Part shown: positions 33,081 through 45,200 of the stretch, piece after piece
Numbering within the stretch: the first letter of the stretch is position 1
How the letters are laid out: each line of letters begins with the position of its first letter
NCBI GenBank assembly: GCA_030272585.1
Contig: BSYQ01000004.1
Coordinates: 5,952,001 to 6,016,000, forward strand
Direction: 5' to 3'
Length of the DNA stretch: 64,000 nucleotides
DNA from: Bryopsis sp. KO-2023
Taxonomy: Eukaryota; Chlorophyta; Ulvophyceae; Bryopsidales; Bryopsidaceae
Made by a program: the position numbers and the translations under genes
The notes under the pieces: model-generated
What the model was told of the DNA's origin: nothing
Databases searched by the model: none
The model's input: the letters and a program-made list of their open reading frames with translations, nothing else

Positions 33081-34478
33081 TCACGTTTTCCTCCAAACTT
33101 TCCCTCTACCCAAAAGGAATGGCCTGTGTCGGGTACGCACCGCTCCCTGTCTCTGTTCCTCCATCGGCACGAACGAAAATACTTCCTTGAAGGGACGACT
33201 TATGACGTTCTTCAGATCAGTTGTTAGTCTGAGCCGCCGCCAGACCTCCTCCATTGAAGGCCTGTGAATCCACCGATAACGTACATTCCTCGACTGCATT
33301 GTTTTTCGATATGAAATGTGAAACAGAAAACTGCATTTCCAACTACTTGCTCACACCTGATGGCTCTGTCCTCAGAAGTACAATGGCGGCTGAGGGCAAC
33401 ATACGCCTGTGGGCATGTTGGAGGGAATTCGAGGGCCTCCGGTTTCCGGACAGCGTACGCGGCATTTGGCTTGTCGTGAAAGGGCCCTTTTCCAGCAATC
33501 AGCTCCCACATCAGAATCCCAAAAGCGTACACATCCACAGATTTTGACAGGCACCCGCTGTGCAAATACTCCGGTGCTGAATGCGTCGGGGTCCCTGACG
33601 CCAAACTCCTGACGACTTCACATCCATCTGGAATAACCCGGCTCAGGAAAGCATTGCTCACCTGTCGGTGCGGTGCAAGGGGGTAAATTTCTGAAGGAAA
33701 GCTCGTGAACATTTCCACTATTCGGACACTGGATGGAAGTTGTGGTTGGCAGAAGATATTTCCGGAGTTGAAACCGAATTGGCTTACCTTTGCTGTAAAG
33801 CCTCTCTTTTTTTTGTCGGCGAAAAGTAAAATCTTTGACGCGTGAAGGTTCCCATGGACAAGGTTTGCCTTGTGCAGATATCTCAGACCATTCGCCACAT
33901 CCAATAGAGTCTCAGTCACCGGTTGTAGATCCACACGTGGCTCTTTTTCAAATTTGGGTGGCCAGAGCTTCTCGTCCAGGATTGTGCTTTGTAGGGTCCC
34001 TATATCGCTCATCTCCGTGACAATTGCATGCACGCAGTATTCATTCCGATGGTTTGCAAACTCGTCTCCTGGGGCGATCCCCCCATCCTTTGTCAAGGAA
34101 GGAGGTGTTCGAATTGTCCAGTCGTATGTATGCACAATGTTGGGATGGTTGAGCTTCATAGACACCTTCGAGGAAACATGAGCACACGCTCCGTTTGGAA
34201 AATCGTTCCATGTTTCAAAGTTTCAGGAATGTCTCAGAAAAGAGTGAAAGCCGGCTTGCCAGACGCTGGGATAGTTTGTTCTTAAAACCTTTCGTTTAAT
34301 GAGTAAGCTGTGGCGGTAACGAGTTCACCTTTTTCAGTTCGGCCAATCTTTCTCCAAGACTGCTCGTTTCTACTATAACAAGTTTTACAGCGGCGGCGGC
34401 GCCGTACCATTTCCCTCTATACACAGAAGCATGAGCTCCAGAGCCCAGGAACTCCCCGATTGACAAAGGACCACTCAC
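33081..34478 (-). CDS. TKL-type pseudokinase
   Basis: Exons 34329 to about 34478, 33788-34165, 33357-33661 and 33081-33261. The glycine loop (FLGSGAHASVYRG) and the VAIK-type lysine (AAAVKLVI) are present. The catalytic loop reads LVHGNLHASKILL, so the HRD aspartate is Asn and the downstream Asn is Lys. The DFG position, after splicing, reads NAF (VSNAFLSR). The APE motif (SAPEYL), the DVYAFGILMWEL helix and the C-terminal RPSMEEVW block remain. With both catalytic aspartates gone it should not phosphorylate and more likely scaffolds or regulates. Intron positions and the 305-nt third exon match the kinase at 35.1-37.9 kb. No ATG precedes the first recognised exon in frame; an upstream exon joined at the GCGCAG acceptor near 34,490 is likely missing. 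Confidence 0.8.
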
Positions 34479-35086
34479 AACGTTCGTAGCTGCGCGACTT
34501 CACGGAAGAGCGAACGTCAGTGGAAATTATTGCACCAAAATACGAACTGTGTTTTTTCCACAAGCAACGACAGGGTTTGGCTCACACGAAGTCGGCTCTT
34601 GTGTTGCTGCTCTTTCCACATTCTCTTCCCTCTTTTGGCTGTGTTGCACTGTGATGGCGCACAACAGTCGACAGCTCACACGGAGGCAAATATTGGTCGC
34701 TCAATATGTTAATGACCCGCCGCCTGAAAATATCGTGACCGAGCGACCAACGGCCCGGGTCGCCCGCTGTCCTGGATCTGTTCATTTGCTACAAACAGCT
34801 ATCAGCGTCGAAAGCCCACCCTTGCCTCTAAATCTTCTCTTAACTTCACAAGCAACGGTTATGCTTTCACGAGGGACAATAGGTGCGTTACAATTGTTCG
34901 CTACGAAGTTCAAGCGCGAAGAATTGGCATTACAGCCCTGCGGGAAGGGTGATGATCTTCGTGCTGAAACACGGAGAGTCCGAGTCTTTACAGGCACTTC
35001 ATCACACAACCTACGTTTTTGGCTTGTCTTTCAAGAAAGGTTTGTTTCAAAAAGACACGAGCTTCGTTGGCTAATTTGCTTCCAGG
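34479..35086. other. Divergent region between pseudokinase and kinase genes
   Basis: About 600 bp separating two head-to-head paralogues. It probably contains the missing first exon(s) of the pseudokinase and the promoters of both. Frames on either strand here lack recognisable features. Confidence 0.4.
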
Positions 35087-37878
35087 ATGTGGGACTCTTT
35101 TGACTGCGTGCCGTTTGTGCTGGACGAGCTTCGAGAAGTGTATGGCCTTGATGGGAACACCTACGGTGAGGGGAGAGACAAAAGCTCCGCGCGTGTCTCG
35201 TGGATGGGTTTTTTTCGGTCTCCTCCTTGTTCTGGCGACCGCGGCCACAGCGGCACTGTCACACCCTCAACTATTTCCTTACAACGTCCTTACAACGTCC
35301 TTACATCAGATGTCATATTCCACCAGAATGGTTGAATGCACATGATAGGTTGATCACACCTTCTGAAGCAGTTATCTTGCTTATTGTCTTGGCTGGGTGG
35401 TGGTGATGGTGTGCATGTCTATCCAGCAGGACCCCCACAAGATGTAAGGAACACTTCCTGTGCTGGTCCTGATGTTGCATCAGAAGACTTAGTACCAGCT
35501 TGGCCAGCCCCTCTCCACAGCGATGATCTGGCTGAGATGTTCCCCATGGTAGATTGTGAAAAAACTGGTGAGCACCCAATCCTTTCGAAGACCAAAAGCA
35601 ACCGGCACATTCACCCCAACCATCTGTTATGCACTGTTGTCTGTCTGGATTCTTCCTCCACACAAAACCAATATACCTTTGCACATCACTTGCCAGATTC
35701 TGATGTCAGTTTGGGTGGTAGCGATTGTGGTGGAAGCTACAATTAAAATCACCAATGGGCTGAAAGTGTTATGTTATGTTATGTTATGTTATGCATGCAT
35801 ATATATATAGATATAGATATATTGCTGGAGGTCTCTCAGCTCCTCCCCCAAATCCTCCTACTGCTGACTCCTTGTGGTGAATACAGGTGGACTGAGCCAC
35901 ATTCGAAAGGACACTGAAATGATGAAGAATGGGGTCTCCTTCATTTATGGATCCGCCAGTTTGACAGCAGATCTGCCCCCTCCACACGTGATGCCAAGTT
36001 GGAAAGAAACACGGACGGCTGGCAATGGGGAACAAGAAGCCACACCTTGGTGAGGTTCTTAGTTGCATCAATGGAATGTGAAAAGATAGTCTGCACAGCC
36101 ACCAATCATTGTCTTTCACAACCCATCGATGTTTTTTTATTTCATTCTCGGTCTCTATCTTCTGGAAAGTGTGCTGTGGTTTTCTCAGCTGCATGGCATC
36201 TCAGGACACTGCATCCTTGGATGCATTGCAAGTGGGTTATCTGCTGCAGTCAGGGAGCTTTGGACAAGTTCACGAAGGCACTTGGTTTGGTGCCGAGGTG
36301 GCCGTCAAAGTGATTTGGTCCCAGGATGAGTGCGACTATCAAGATTTTTTCGAATTCAATGAGGAGGTGGGGACACTTTTGAGGCAATCACAACAGGGGT
36401 CGATTGATACATCGTCTTGTGTTGATTCCACTCTCTGAATTGTCATTTTGAAGGTTCGTTTATTTGGATTTGCCCAACTCGGCAAGCGAGTGATAAGAGT
36501 TTCAGCTTGAGCTCAGTTGGCTCGTTACTTGCCTGATTTCCAGCTGAAGATTTCTACGATGATGCACCATCCGAACGTGGTTCGAACCTACGATTGGATC
36601 GCATTAGAAACCTTGGAGAGGGAAACGACAAAAAAATTAAACCCTGGAAGTGTGCTCAACCTCCAGTCGCCCATCTACAAGAAGTCTAAGAAAAGGGGGC
36701 TCAACGTGATCGTCATGGAAAAGAGTAGCATGGGAACGCTCTCTGATTTTTTCGAAGACAGCAAGGATACGTGGCTGTCTCGGTTCAAATATGGAGTCGA
36801 CACTGATGTGGCCATGGAGACATTGAAGGATATAGCACGTGGATTGATGTACATGCATTGTCAGCGCGTGGTTCATGCCGATGTGAAGCCATGCAACATC
36901 CTGCTTTTCCCCAGTTGTAACCAGCGTGGATTCGCTGCAAAGGTAAAAGAGAACATGGGATCATATTGTTATTGATAATCAAATTTGTCACCCTCATTAA
37001 TATTCAAATTGTTTTTTAGCTTTTCGTAGAAGCGAAAAAAAACACTGGCATGGATTTCGCCAAATGGTAGCTGTGAATACATGTCGTCACCTAGACAAAA
37101 ACAATTAAAGGTTTCCATCTCATCATAGCCATCTTTTCATTCTCAACAAAAACAGCAACTTTCACCTGCCTGTACCAGATAAAAAAAAATTCTCAAAAGA
37201 CATTCAGCCCTTGAATGTTCGATGAATTCTTGTCCACACAGCTGAGCGATTTCGGGCTGAGTCGCATCCTACCGGAGTGCTCTGATGCAGTCGAGACATC
37301 TTTGACTGGAAACCTCTTGCACTCCGCCCCCGAGTACATGCGTGATGGGGTCCTCTCGACCGCTGCCGATGTGTACGGATTTGGGGTGTTGATGTGGGAG
37401 GTTTTCACCGGGAAAAGCCCGTATCATGACCATTCCAATGTGATGTTTGCGGTTTGGAACAAAGAGCCGCTCGAATTTCCAGCGAACTGTCCAGCGGAAT
37501 ACAGATTGCTGAGCGAAAGATGTACCAGCATGGATGCATCAGACAGGTCAGTCATTCACTCCATCAAAAAGCAATGGAACTGCACAAAGGAGGGCATACT
37601 TGGTTATAACGCTTCGAATCCCATCAAAGCATGGAAAATAAATACTTGACTAAACAGCGACAGGATTAAAAATAACTGCAATGGATCTCTAAAAAAGTGA
37701 CTTTGTTTACCGCTTGAAAATCACACGTGCATCGATCAAAGGAGAAAAAAGTTTGTGAACAAAAATTCTGCCCATTTTTTTCTTCTCTATTTTTGGATTT
37801 TTCTCTGAGGTGAGGTCTTTGTCCAGACCGACGATGGCCATGGTCCTGGATTGCTTAAATGACATGGATGTTTCTTGA
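35087..37878 (+). CDS. TKL-type protein kinase, apparently active
   Basis: Seven exons with consistent phases: 35087-35165, 35430-35567, 35887-36049, 36189-36366, 36544-36942, 37242-37546 and 37827-37878, giving 437 residues from ATG 35087. The first 130 residues are an unrecognised extension (MWDSFDCVPFVLDELREVYG). The kinase domain follows: glycine loop LLQSGSFGQVHEG (first Gly replaced by Ser), VAVK (Lys167), HADVKPCN (His297, Asp299, Asn304; Arg of HRD is Ala), DFG (322-324), SAPEYM, DVYGFGVLMWEV and the final RPTMAMVLDCL. All catalytic residues are present. Placement in TKL/Raf-like kinases rests on these motifs. A (TTATG)n microsatellite sits in the second intron. Exon 2 has tandem acceptors CAGCAG. 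An internal ATG at 36193 could give a shorter form. Confidence 0.87.
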
Positions 37879-40800
37879 CCCCTGCTCACTCAAGGGAGGC
37901 TGCACTGAATGAAAGAATCCCTGTCAATGGCAATCACTAGAAAACGATTACTGAAGGACACATTGTCCTTACCATTGAAACGAGCTTACCAAACGAAGAT
38001 GCGGAAATGGCAGAACAAAACTGCCGCCGCACGCGTTTCGTCCCCCCATTGATATCAATTATTGATTATTATTATTATTGACATTGTTATTTTTTCTTGC
38101 CCTGGATAACGGGGTGGAGAACGTCAGCGTGCGTCTTCCCCCATCATGGATTTGAAAAAACACATGGGTGGGGTTTATCATGGATTTTCTGATGGATGCA
38201 TTCGTATTCTTTTTTTATTCTTTATCGCTGCCACTCTTTACACAGCCATGCATGCTTTTGGCATTCTGTTATCGGTCCATTGATCGATTCTTTTCTTTCC
38301 ATGATAGATAGCTTCAAACGAAATGAAAAAAAGAAAAAGAACTATCCTCGATGGAGGATGTTTTAAATCCCTCTTGAAAAGGGACAAAAAATAAGGAAAG
38401 GATTACTCTTACTCTTTTTAATAAGAGTGGGGAAATTTTGAATCTTTCTTGATATGTTTTTATGCTAATGGGGGGGTTGAACGGAATGTGGAAAGGATTG
38501 GACAAAATAGCTTTAAGCTAAGGACTTTCGGAAGGGGAGGAATGAAAAAAAAGAAAGAAATGACAAAACGGAAGGGAAATGGGGCGCTTAGGATGATTAG
38601 TTTTGTACTCGTTGATTGATTGAAACAGTCAATGAAAGATTTTCCCCGTGTTCTTTTATTTGGGACATTGGATGCTTACATTTTTTGATTTTTACTTGTT
38701 GGTTGGTGGGGAAAGAGGGGGGGGGGGGGGGGGTTGCTAGATAACAGCATCCAAACATGAACAAGAGCGTGAGGGAGAATCGGGGTGTGCAGGATTTTTT
38801 TACCAGTTCGGTTAGGGAAGCCCCAGCTTGATTTGGAAAAGCTGGGAAAATATATATATATTTTTCTTCTCTTTTTATTCATGCTTGTATTGTTCTGAAA
38901 AGGAATTTGTAAAGCGAACTGAGAAAATGAAGATGTCCCATTAATGGTATCATATTCGTCTAAATTTTGTCACATGGATGTAACATTTTAGTTTTTTTAG
39001 TTTTTGTTTTATGCCCCAGAGTCCCTTGACTTAATAATATTGCAAATCAACACGATATCGGCATTTGCTAAGAAATATAGGTCATAGTGTGCCATCGAAA
39101 ACGAAATCGTAATTCGATTGATGAGTGATCCCTACCCATTTCACTAGTGAAAGAAGCGACCTCACTTTAGCAAAAAAACTGCCCTCCAAACTCCCCTCTG
39201 AAAAATGCTCAACGGCAGCAAATAACAGGCGATTGTTATTATAATTTATATTCTATTATTTATTTTTTTTCAGGCCCCACACTATCATAATCATAAGCAG
39301 ACAAGGACAATAGAAAGGAAATACCTATTAATCATGTACACAAAAAAAAGCAAAACTCCACAAAAATAGAATTCACACACACACACATGCATCGGCACCC
39401 TTTTGTTACATCGGTTCTTTTTTCTTCGTTTCACAATTGCCCCCCTCCCATGTACAAAAAAACAGGAAGACATTCATCCAAAACCCACCCCAGCTTTCAG
39501 CGTCAAGCGTTCGGGTCAACCTCCCCCCCCCCCCCAGAAAAAAGAAACCATTTTTTTTCTTTACTTTTTTTTGTTTTTAAATATACGTAGACTGTATCAT
39601 CCAGGCGACAAGCTATGGGTCAAGAAAAAGAATTAAAAAAAACAATTTTTTTTTTGTTCGAAACAGTTATTCACCCATTCGTTGTGGCCAAATTCTATCA
39701 ACCACCTTGGAGTTTCCCCCCCCCCCCCTCTTTCCAGCCCCCTCTCTTTTCCCTTGAAAGCAAATCTGCAAATGTATTTCACTTTTTTTTTTCTTGCAAG
39801 CAACTTTTCTTGCTATTTTTTTTTTCCATTCAATTCTTTTCCAACACACTCTAGAAACATTCAAAGCGAGAGGGGGGCTGGAGAAAAAGAAATTTAAACA
39901 GTCCAGTCAATCCAAGTCAAAATAAACAAACCAAAAAAAAAAAAAACCCTCAAGAGTTCCACGAAGGGGTTCACTATTACAGTTTTTAGGAATGGGGACC
40001 TATTTCTGATGTTTCGTTTAAGAAATTGAAAAAAAAACACAAAAGAAAAGAAAATCAACCACATGCAGGATAATGTCCCCGTCAAAACCATTGGAAGTCA
40101 AGAGTCAAAACAACTATAAAAAAAAGGTCCCTGTTACAGCTCTTGTTTTTTTGTTTTTTTTGCTCTTCATTATTGTAGGTTTTTTTCTTCTTCTAATTTT
40201 CCTTCCAAATTTTTATATAAAAGCCCTTCCAATCTTTTTCTTTTTTTTTAGAGGAGAGGGCAGAACTGATGACCTTTTCCTTGTTTTTTCTTTTTCTTCT
40301 GTTTTTGTTTTTCCTGGGAAGCACAATCCTGCTTTCAAAGATTTTTTTTTTTTTTTTAAACGACTCAGCAAAAAACCGCAAAATTTATAACTCTTTCGTC
40401 TTTTGTTTTTTGAAAGAAAAAAATTATCTTTATATTTATAATTCTTTTTTTTTCCCTCCCTCTCCTCCCACAATGCTCCCCCCCCCCCTTTTCCAATATA
40501 CGGAGACACACATATTTCTTATTTCATTTTCTTTCTTTTGCAATAGGAATATTTCAAGGAAAAAAGTGCAAAAAGTGTGAACAGGAAAAAAAGAGCCTAC
40601 CCTAAAAAAAAGTGCTCTTGATTTTCTTTTGATGAACTTTTCATTTCCCTTTATCATCACTCTTCCCTTTTTTTTTTCGAACACATATATATATATATTT
40701 AAAACCTCCACTCAATCTTTTGCATTCTGTTAATTTTGTTTCCCAAAGCGCTTTGTGAAGTTTTTTTTTGTGTTTTCCCTTGGAAAATAATGAAAAAAAA

Positions 40801-42209
40801 AACTCTTTTTCACAAGAAAAACATTTCACTCTAATTTGGCATCATCTGCCTCCCCCCCCACCCAATACAAGAAAACAAAAACTGTTTCTCAAAGTCAATC
40901 ATTATAACATTAACTTATATATGAATAATTATCTTCTGTTCCCCGTCTTTTTTTCTTTTCATAATTTGAAGATAATGCGTCGATCCTTCAAAACGACCAG
41001 AAGAAAAAAAAGTAAAAAGTAAAAAGAAACACACATCCCTCTACCAACATTGTGTGTAAGAAAAAAAAAAGACGAACCCTCAAATTCTTTCCAAACCAAA
41101 AAAACAAAAGGAAAATCTAGGGAAAGTTGTCACTTATTGCCCCCCCCCCCCCCGCACCTCTATTTGAAAATTGATCAACCCCTTAAATAAATCCACTGAT
41201 TTCTCGACACAATTTTCCAACGCAATATGCAACCCAACACAAAACCGTCTAATAAAAGAAAGAAAAAACCCACCACCCCTGTCCTTCGTTTTTTATATCT
41301 TTTCAGAAAAAAAAATACACAAGTCCAACAAACACCCCACAAAAAAACGTACTCACAAGAATTCTAACAATACCTTCCTTTCCTTAACCTCTTTTTTCCT
41401 TTTCCCCCTTTTCTTTTTTTTTCCGAAACCTTTTTGGATTTCACTGTGCAGCGATAACATCCCTCAATATATATATATATATAGTGTGACAAATGTATGT
41501 ATGTCAGACACCCCATCCAACGCTAGTCTGTCCCCTTGGCATATCGCCTTGATTTTCTGAATGAGCTTTTTTCCCTTTCTTATTCCCAGAACTAAAATGA
41601 TTGAAAAAGAACCCCCCCTGCCCCTCCTGTCAAAAATCCCTCCACTGACAAAAAAAAAAAAAAAAGATCCTACCAAAAATAATACAGTCACCAGCAGTAT
41701 TCACGCATTCAGTTTTCCCTTTCCCTTCAACCCTTTTTTTTTTTTCAAAATCTTTTTTTTTTTTTTTTTTCAAAACAGGGTATACTTTTTTTTTTCTTCT
41801 TTTCAAAGTATGCTCTTGAACCTCCCCTCCCTAAAACAAGAATTCAACTCCATTTCAGGCAAGCAAGTACATATATATATTTTTCCTTTTTTTTTGCCCC
41901 CTCGACCCCTCGAAGGATGAAATGTATTTTCAACTCCTGTGAAAAATTCTTGGGTAATACGGACATCAACTTCGACATCAAGATAATGCGATTTTTGTAA
42001 TGTTATTGACATCCAACACATCAAGATGACATAATTACGACATGAAGATGACATAATCATGACATCAACATGGCATCGGAAGGACCCCATCAGCTTTTTC
42101 TTTGATAAATAAATACACCGATCTTGGATGGTGCTGAAATTGGGTGCTCTTGCCTTTTCCACACATGCGTTGGAGGAAAAAAAAAACAGAGACGTCCAAT
42201 TTTATCACC
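37879..42209. other. Long AT-rich low-complexity region, no gene recognised
   Basis: Poly-T, poly-A, poly-C and poly-G runs dominate, with an 18-G run near 38,720 and (TA)n stretches. No exon-like segment with family features was found on either strand. It separates the kinase gene from the 3' end of U-box/ankyrin gene B. Confidence 0.6.
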
Positions 42210-45200
42210 TCATTTTCGGAAGGACAACATGCGTTTGAATGCATGCTTGAACAAGAGGGAATACAGCTCATCGTGGCGATGATCGCATGCTATCTGAATC
42301 GCTTTTCTGCCACGAGATCCGGGGGGCTGCAAAAAAAAACACCCACATGTGCATTCAACCACTGCTTTTTCGACCTCTCACTCTTTTTTCATGGCGAATT
42401 GTTTTTTCAAACCTTGCATCACTTATATAAATAAATGAACAGAAATAAATATATATATATATATATAAATTAATTAAATAATTAAATAAAAAAACTACAT
42501 GCAAAGGAGCATTGTATAAAAGTGGGTGAGGTGCAGGAGCAGGGTTTTCATCCCTAAAGGGAATTTCAACCCAGGCAAAAAAAACAACAGAAAGACAGAA
42601 AAAAAATTTAAAAAAAATGAATTATTGTGATGGAAAAAACAAATCCTCTGATGATGACTCACTGTTGTCCTTTTCTTGACGTCAGCATGACCCTCTTCAA
42701 CTAGCATACGAGCAAATTCCAGATGATTCAAGTGTGCTGCCCTGTGAAGTGCAGTCACTCCTCCCTGAAATCGAAAAAATCCAAACAAATGTCAAAACCA
42801 AGCGCATCCCCAACATTGCACTTGAAAAAAAACAGAAACAGAAACACTGAAAACTGCACACACACACATACGCCCCCATGCCCAGGATGGGGTTCCATGA
42901 AAAAGAATGCACTTTCTAGGTGGTTAAAGAAACAACCTCGTATGAAAATGCTTGAACAAAAAGGCATATGCATCGAAACCAATCGACAGCCCAATGTGTT
43001 GAGGGAAAAAAAAAAAGAATGACCTACCTTCCCAGTCAGATCTGGATTTGCTCCTCTTCTCAATAGAATTCTTCCAACCTGAATATCGTTTTTGTCTTGA
43101 GCAACATGCAAAGCACTCCAACCATCCTGCAGAGAAATCAAAATAAACACACAGGTCATCGACACAGCATTATGAGTTTGTGTTTTTCCCATCCACTCTT
43201 CGTTCTTTTTATTTCTTTGGGTTTTTTGGTTGCTAATGAAAAAACAAAAAGCAATTAAATTTTCATGAGCCAGACAGGGTTTTTTTTGCTCCTCACAGAA
43301 GTAAAGAATTAGAAAAGATAAGCGGATGCATGGAAAACATGGAGGAGGGGATAGGTAGGTTTTTTATGCAGACAGCACTGATAATATAAAAAAAATATGA
43401 ATATAAATATAAATTTGAAACACAGTTGCAATCGGTTGATCTCAGCGAAATCCTTAGCAAAAACCTTTGATTGAATGTTGATGTTGACACCAGCATCCAG
43501 GAGAGCTTCGACAATCAGCAAATGGCCATTGTCGACAGCTACATGCAACGCTGTGAATCCCACCTAAGCAGGAAAATCAAAAAAATATATATTTATATGC
43601 ATATATATATATATATATATATTTATTTTTTTCAGGTCAACAGAAAAAATCCCTCCCACTAATCTGTTCTCGCTCTGGAATTCAAAAAAAAACAAAAAAC
43701 ACTGAAGCAAAAAAACACACCAAAAAATGCAAAGAGATTTTCTTCAACATCCGAAAAAAAAACTGTAGAGAATTCTTCTCGTCAGTTTTAATGGGTCGCA
43801 GACTTTATCACTTGCTTAAGAATGATGATCCCCGTAATGTAAAATTCACATCGAACATACACATTTTTTTTTCAGTTTGTGTTATATATATATATTCATA
43901 TAAATAAAAAAAAAATATATGTTTCTTTTGCTTATTTGTTTCTCAAAGAAGCAAAAATGGAAGCCTCACTCACATTGCATGTCTTATCTTTGAGACAAGG
44001 GGAATCGACCAAAAGTAGCACTGTTTCGTGATGGCCAGATCTCGTTGCATGATGTAAAGGAGACCACCCTGCCTGAAAAAAAACAACAAAAACAATGAAA
44101 GGAAGCAAGTGCCGGTAAAAAGCTTGGCAGCGATTTTCAATCAAGAGTTGCTGGAACGTGAAAAAAAAAAAAAAAGAAAAAAACCCTATGTTGTCCCACA
44201 TTCATCTAATTTTTTCCCTCCTTTCTGGAAGCTTAGGAAGATAATACACCTGGAATTTTTAGTTTTTTTCATTTTATCCTTATTTGTTTTTTCTTTTTTT
44301 TTTTTTTGGGGGGGGGAGGTCAGCCTGGATTCACCCTCACCCGAGTAGTCATTGCCATGTACATCCTCAGGCCGATGTTACTTGCATGTTCCAGCAAGAT
44401 TCGAACGATTTCGGAATGTCCTCTGTCTGCAGCCACATGAAGGGGTGTCCATCCAGCCTGAACCAGCAACAGAGACTTGATCAGCAAGAAAAGAAAAAAA
44501 GAAGAAAAAAAAAACATCAAAAAAGGGGCAAGAAACAATATGATGACACAATTTCGCAACAGAAAGGAAAACCCCTGCGCTTTCGCCACAGAAAAAAAAA
44601 AAATCATCATAAACGGGAAGGAAAGGACAGAAGAGTCAAAGTTGAATATGAATCCCATAGAAATAAGATCTGTTGAAAACAGGTACCTTGTTTGTTATCA
44701 TGATATTGGCTCCTTGAAGCAAGAAGATTCTGACCACATCAAAATGCCCAGCTCCAGCAGCCATGTAGAGCGGCGTCGAACAGTCGGCCTTCAGATTTCA
44801 CAAACCACCATTGTCCCGATCAGATGATAATTTCCATAGGGTCCCCCCCCAAAAAAACCCAACCCTTTCAGCACACTCAGAGCGCAGAGTCTGCGTTCAG
44901 CATTTTTTACTCTACAAAATGGATTATCCAATAAAGAAACTGTGTTTCGTCTTTGTCATGGTATCCCTGATGTTCAGAAAAAAAGGAAAAAAACAGTGGA
45001 AATACGCATCTGAGCACCCCACCTTGGTTTGACAGTTGATATCGACTCCATCTAAAAGCAAGAAACGGACGACGGCACTCTGCCCATTTGTTGCGCTCAA
45101 ATGCAAGCAGTTCCTTCCACTCTGATCACAATGGCCAGAAAAAAAAAAGAAAAAAAACCCTCAGGGCCACATGTATTCAAACAATCAGCAATACTTGATG

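Noticed and set aside
33765-33790. QFG as the DFG-equivalent of the pseudokinase
   Set aside because: It lies just past a GTAAGC donor, inside intron 33662-33787. The spliced protein reads NAF, which aligns with DFG of the paralogue.
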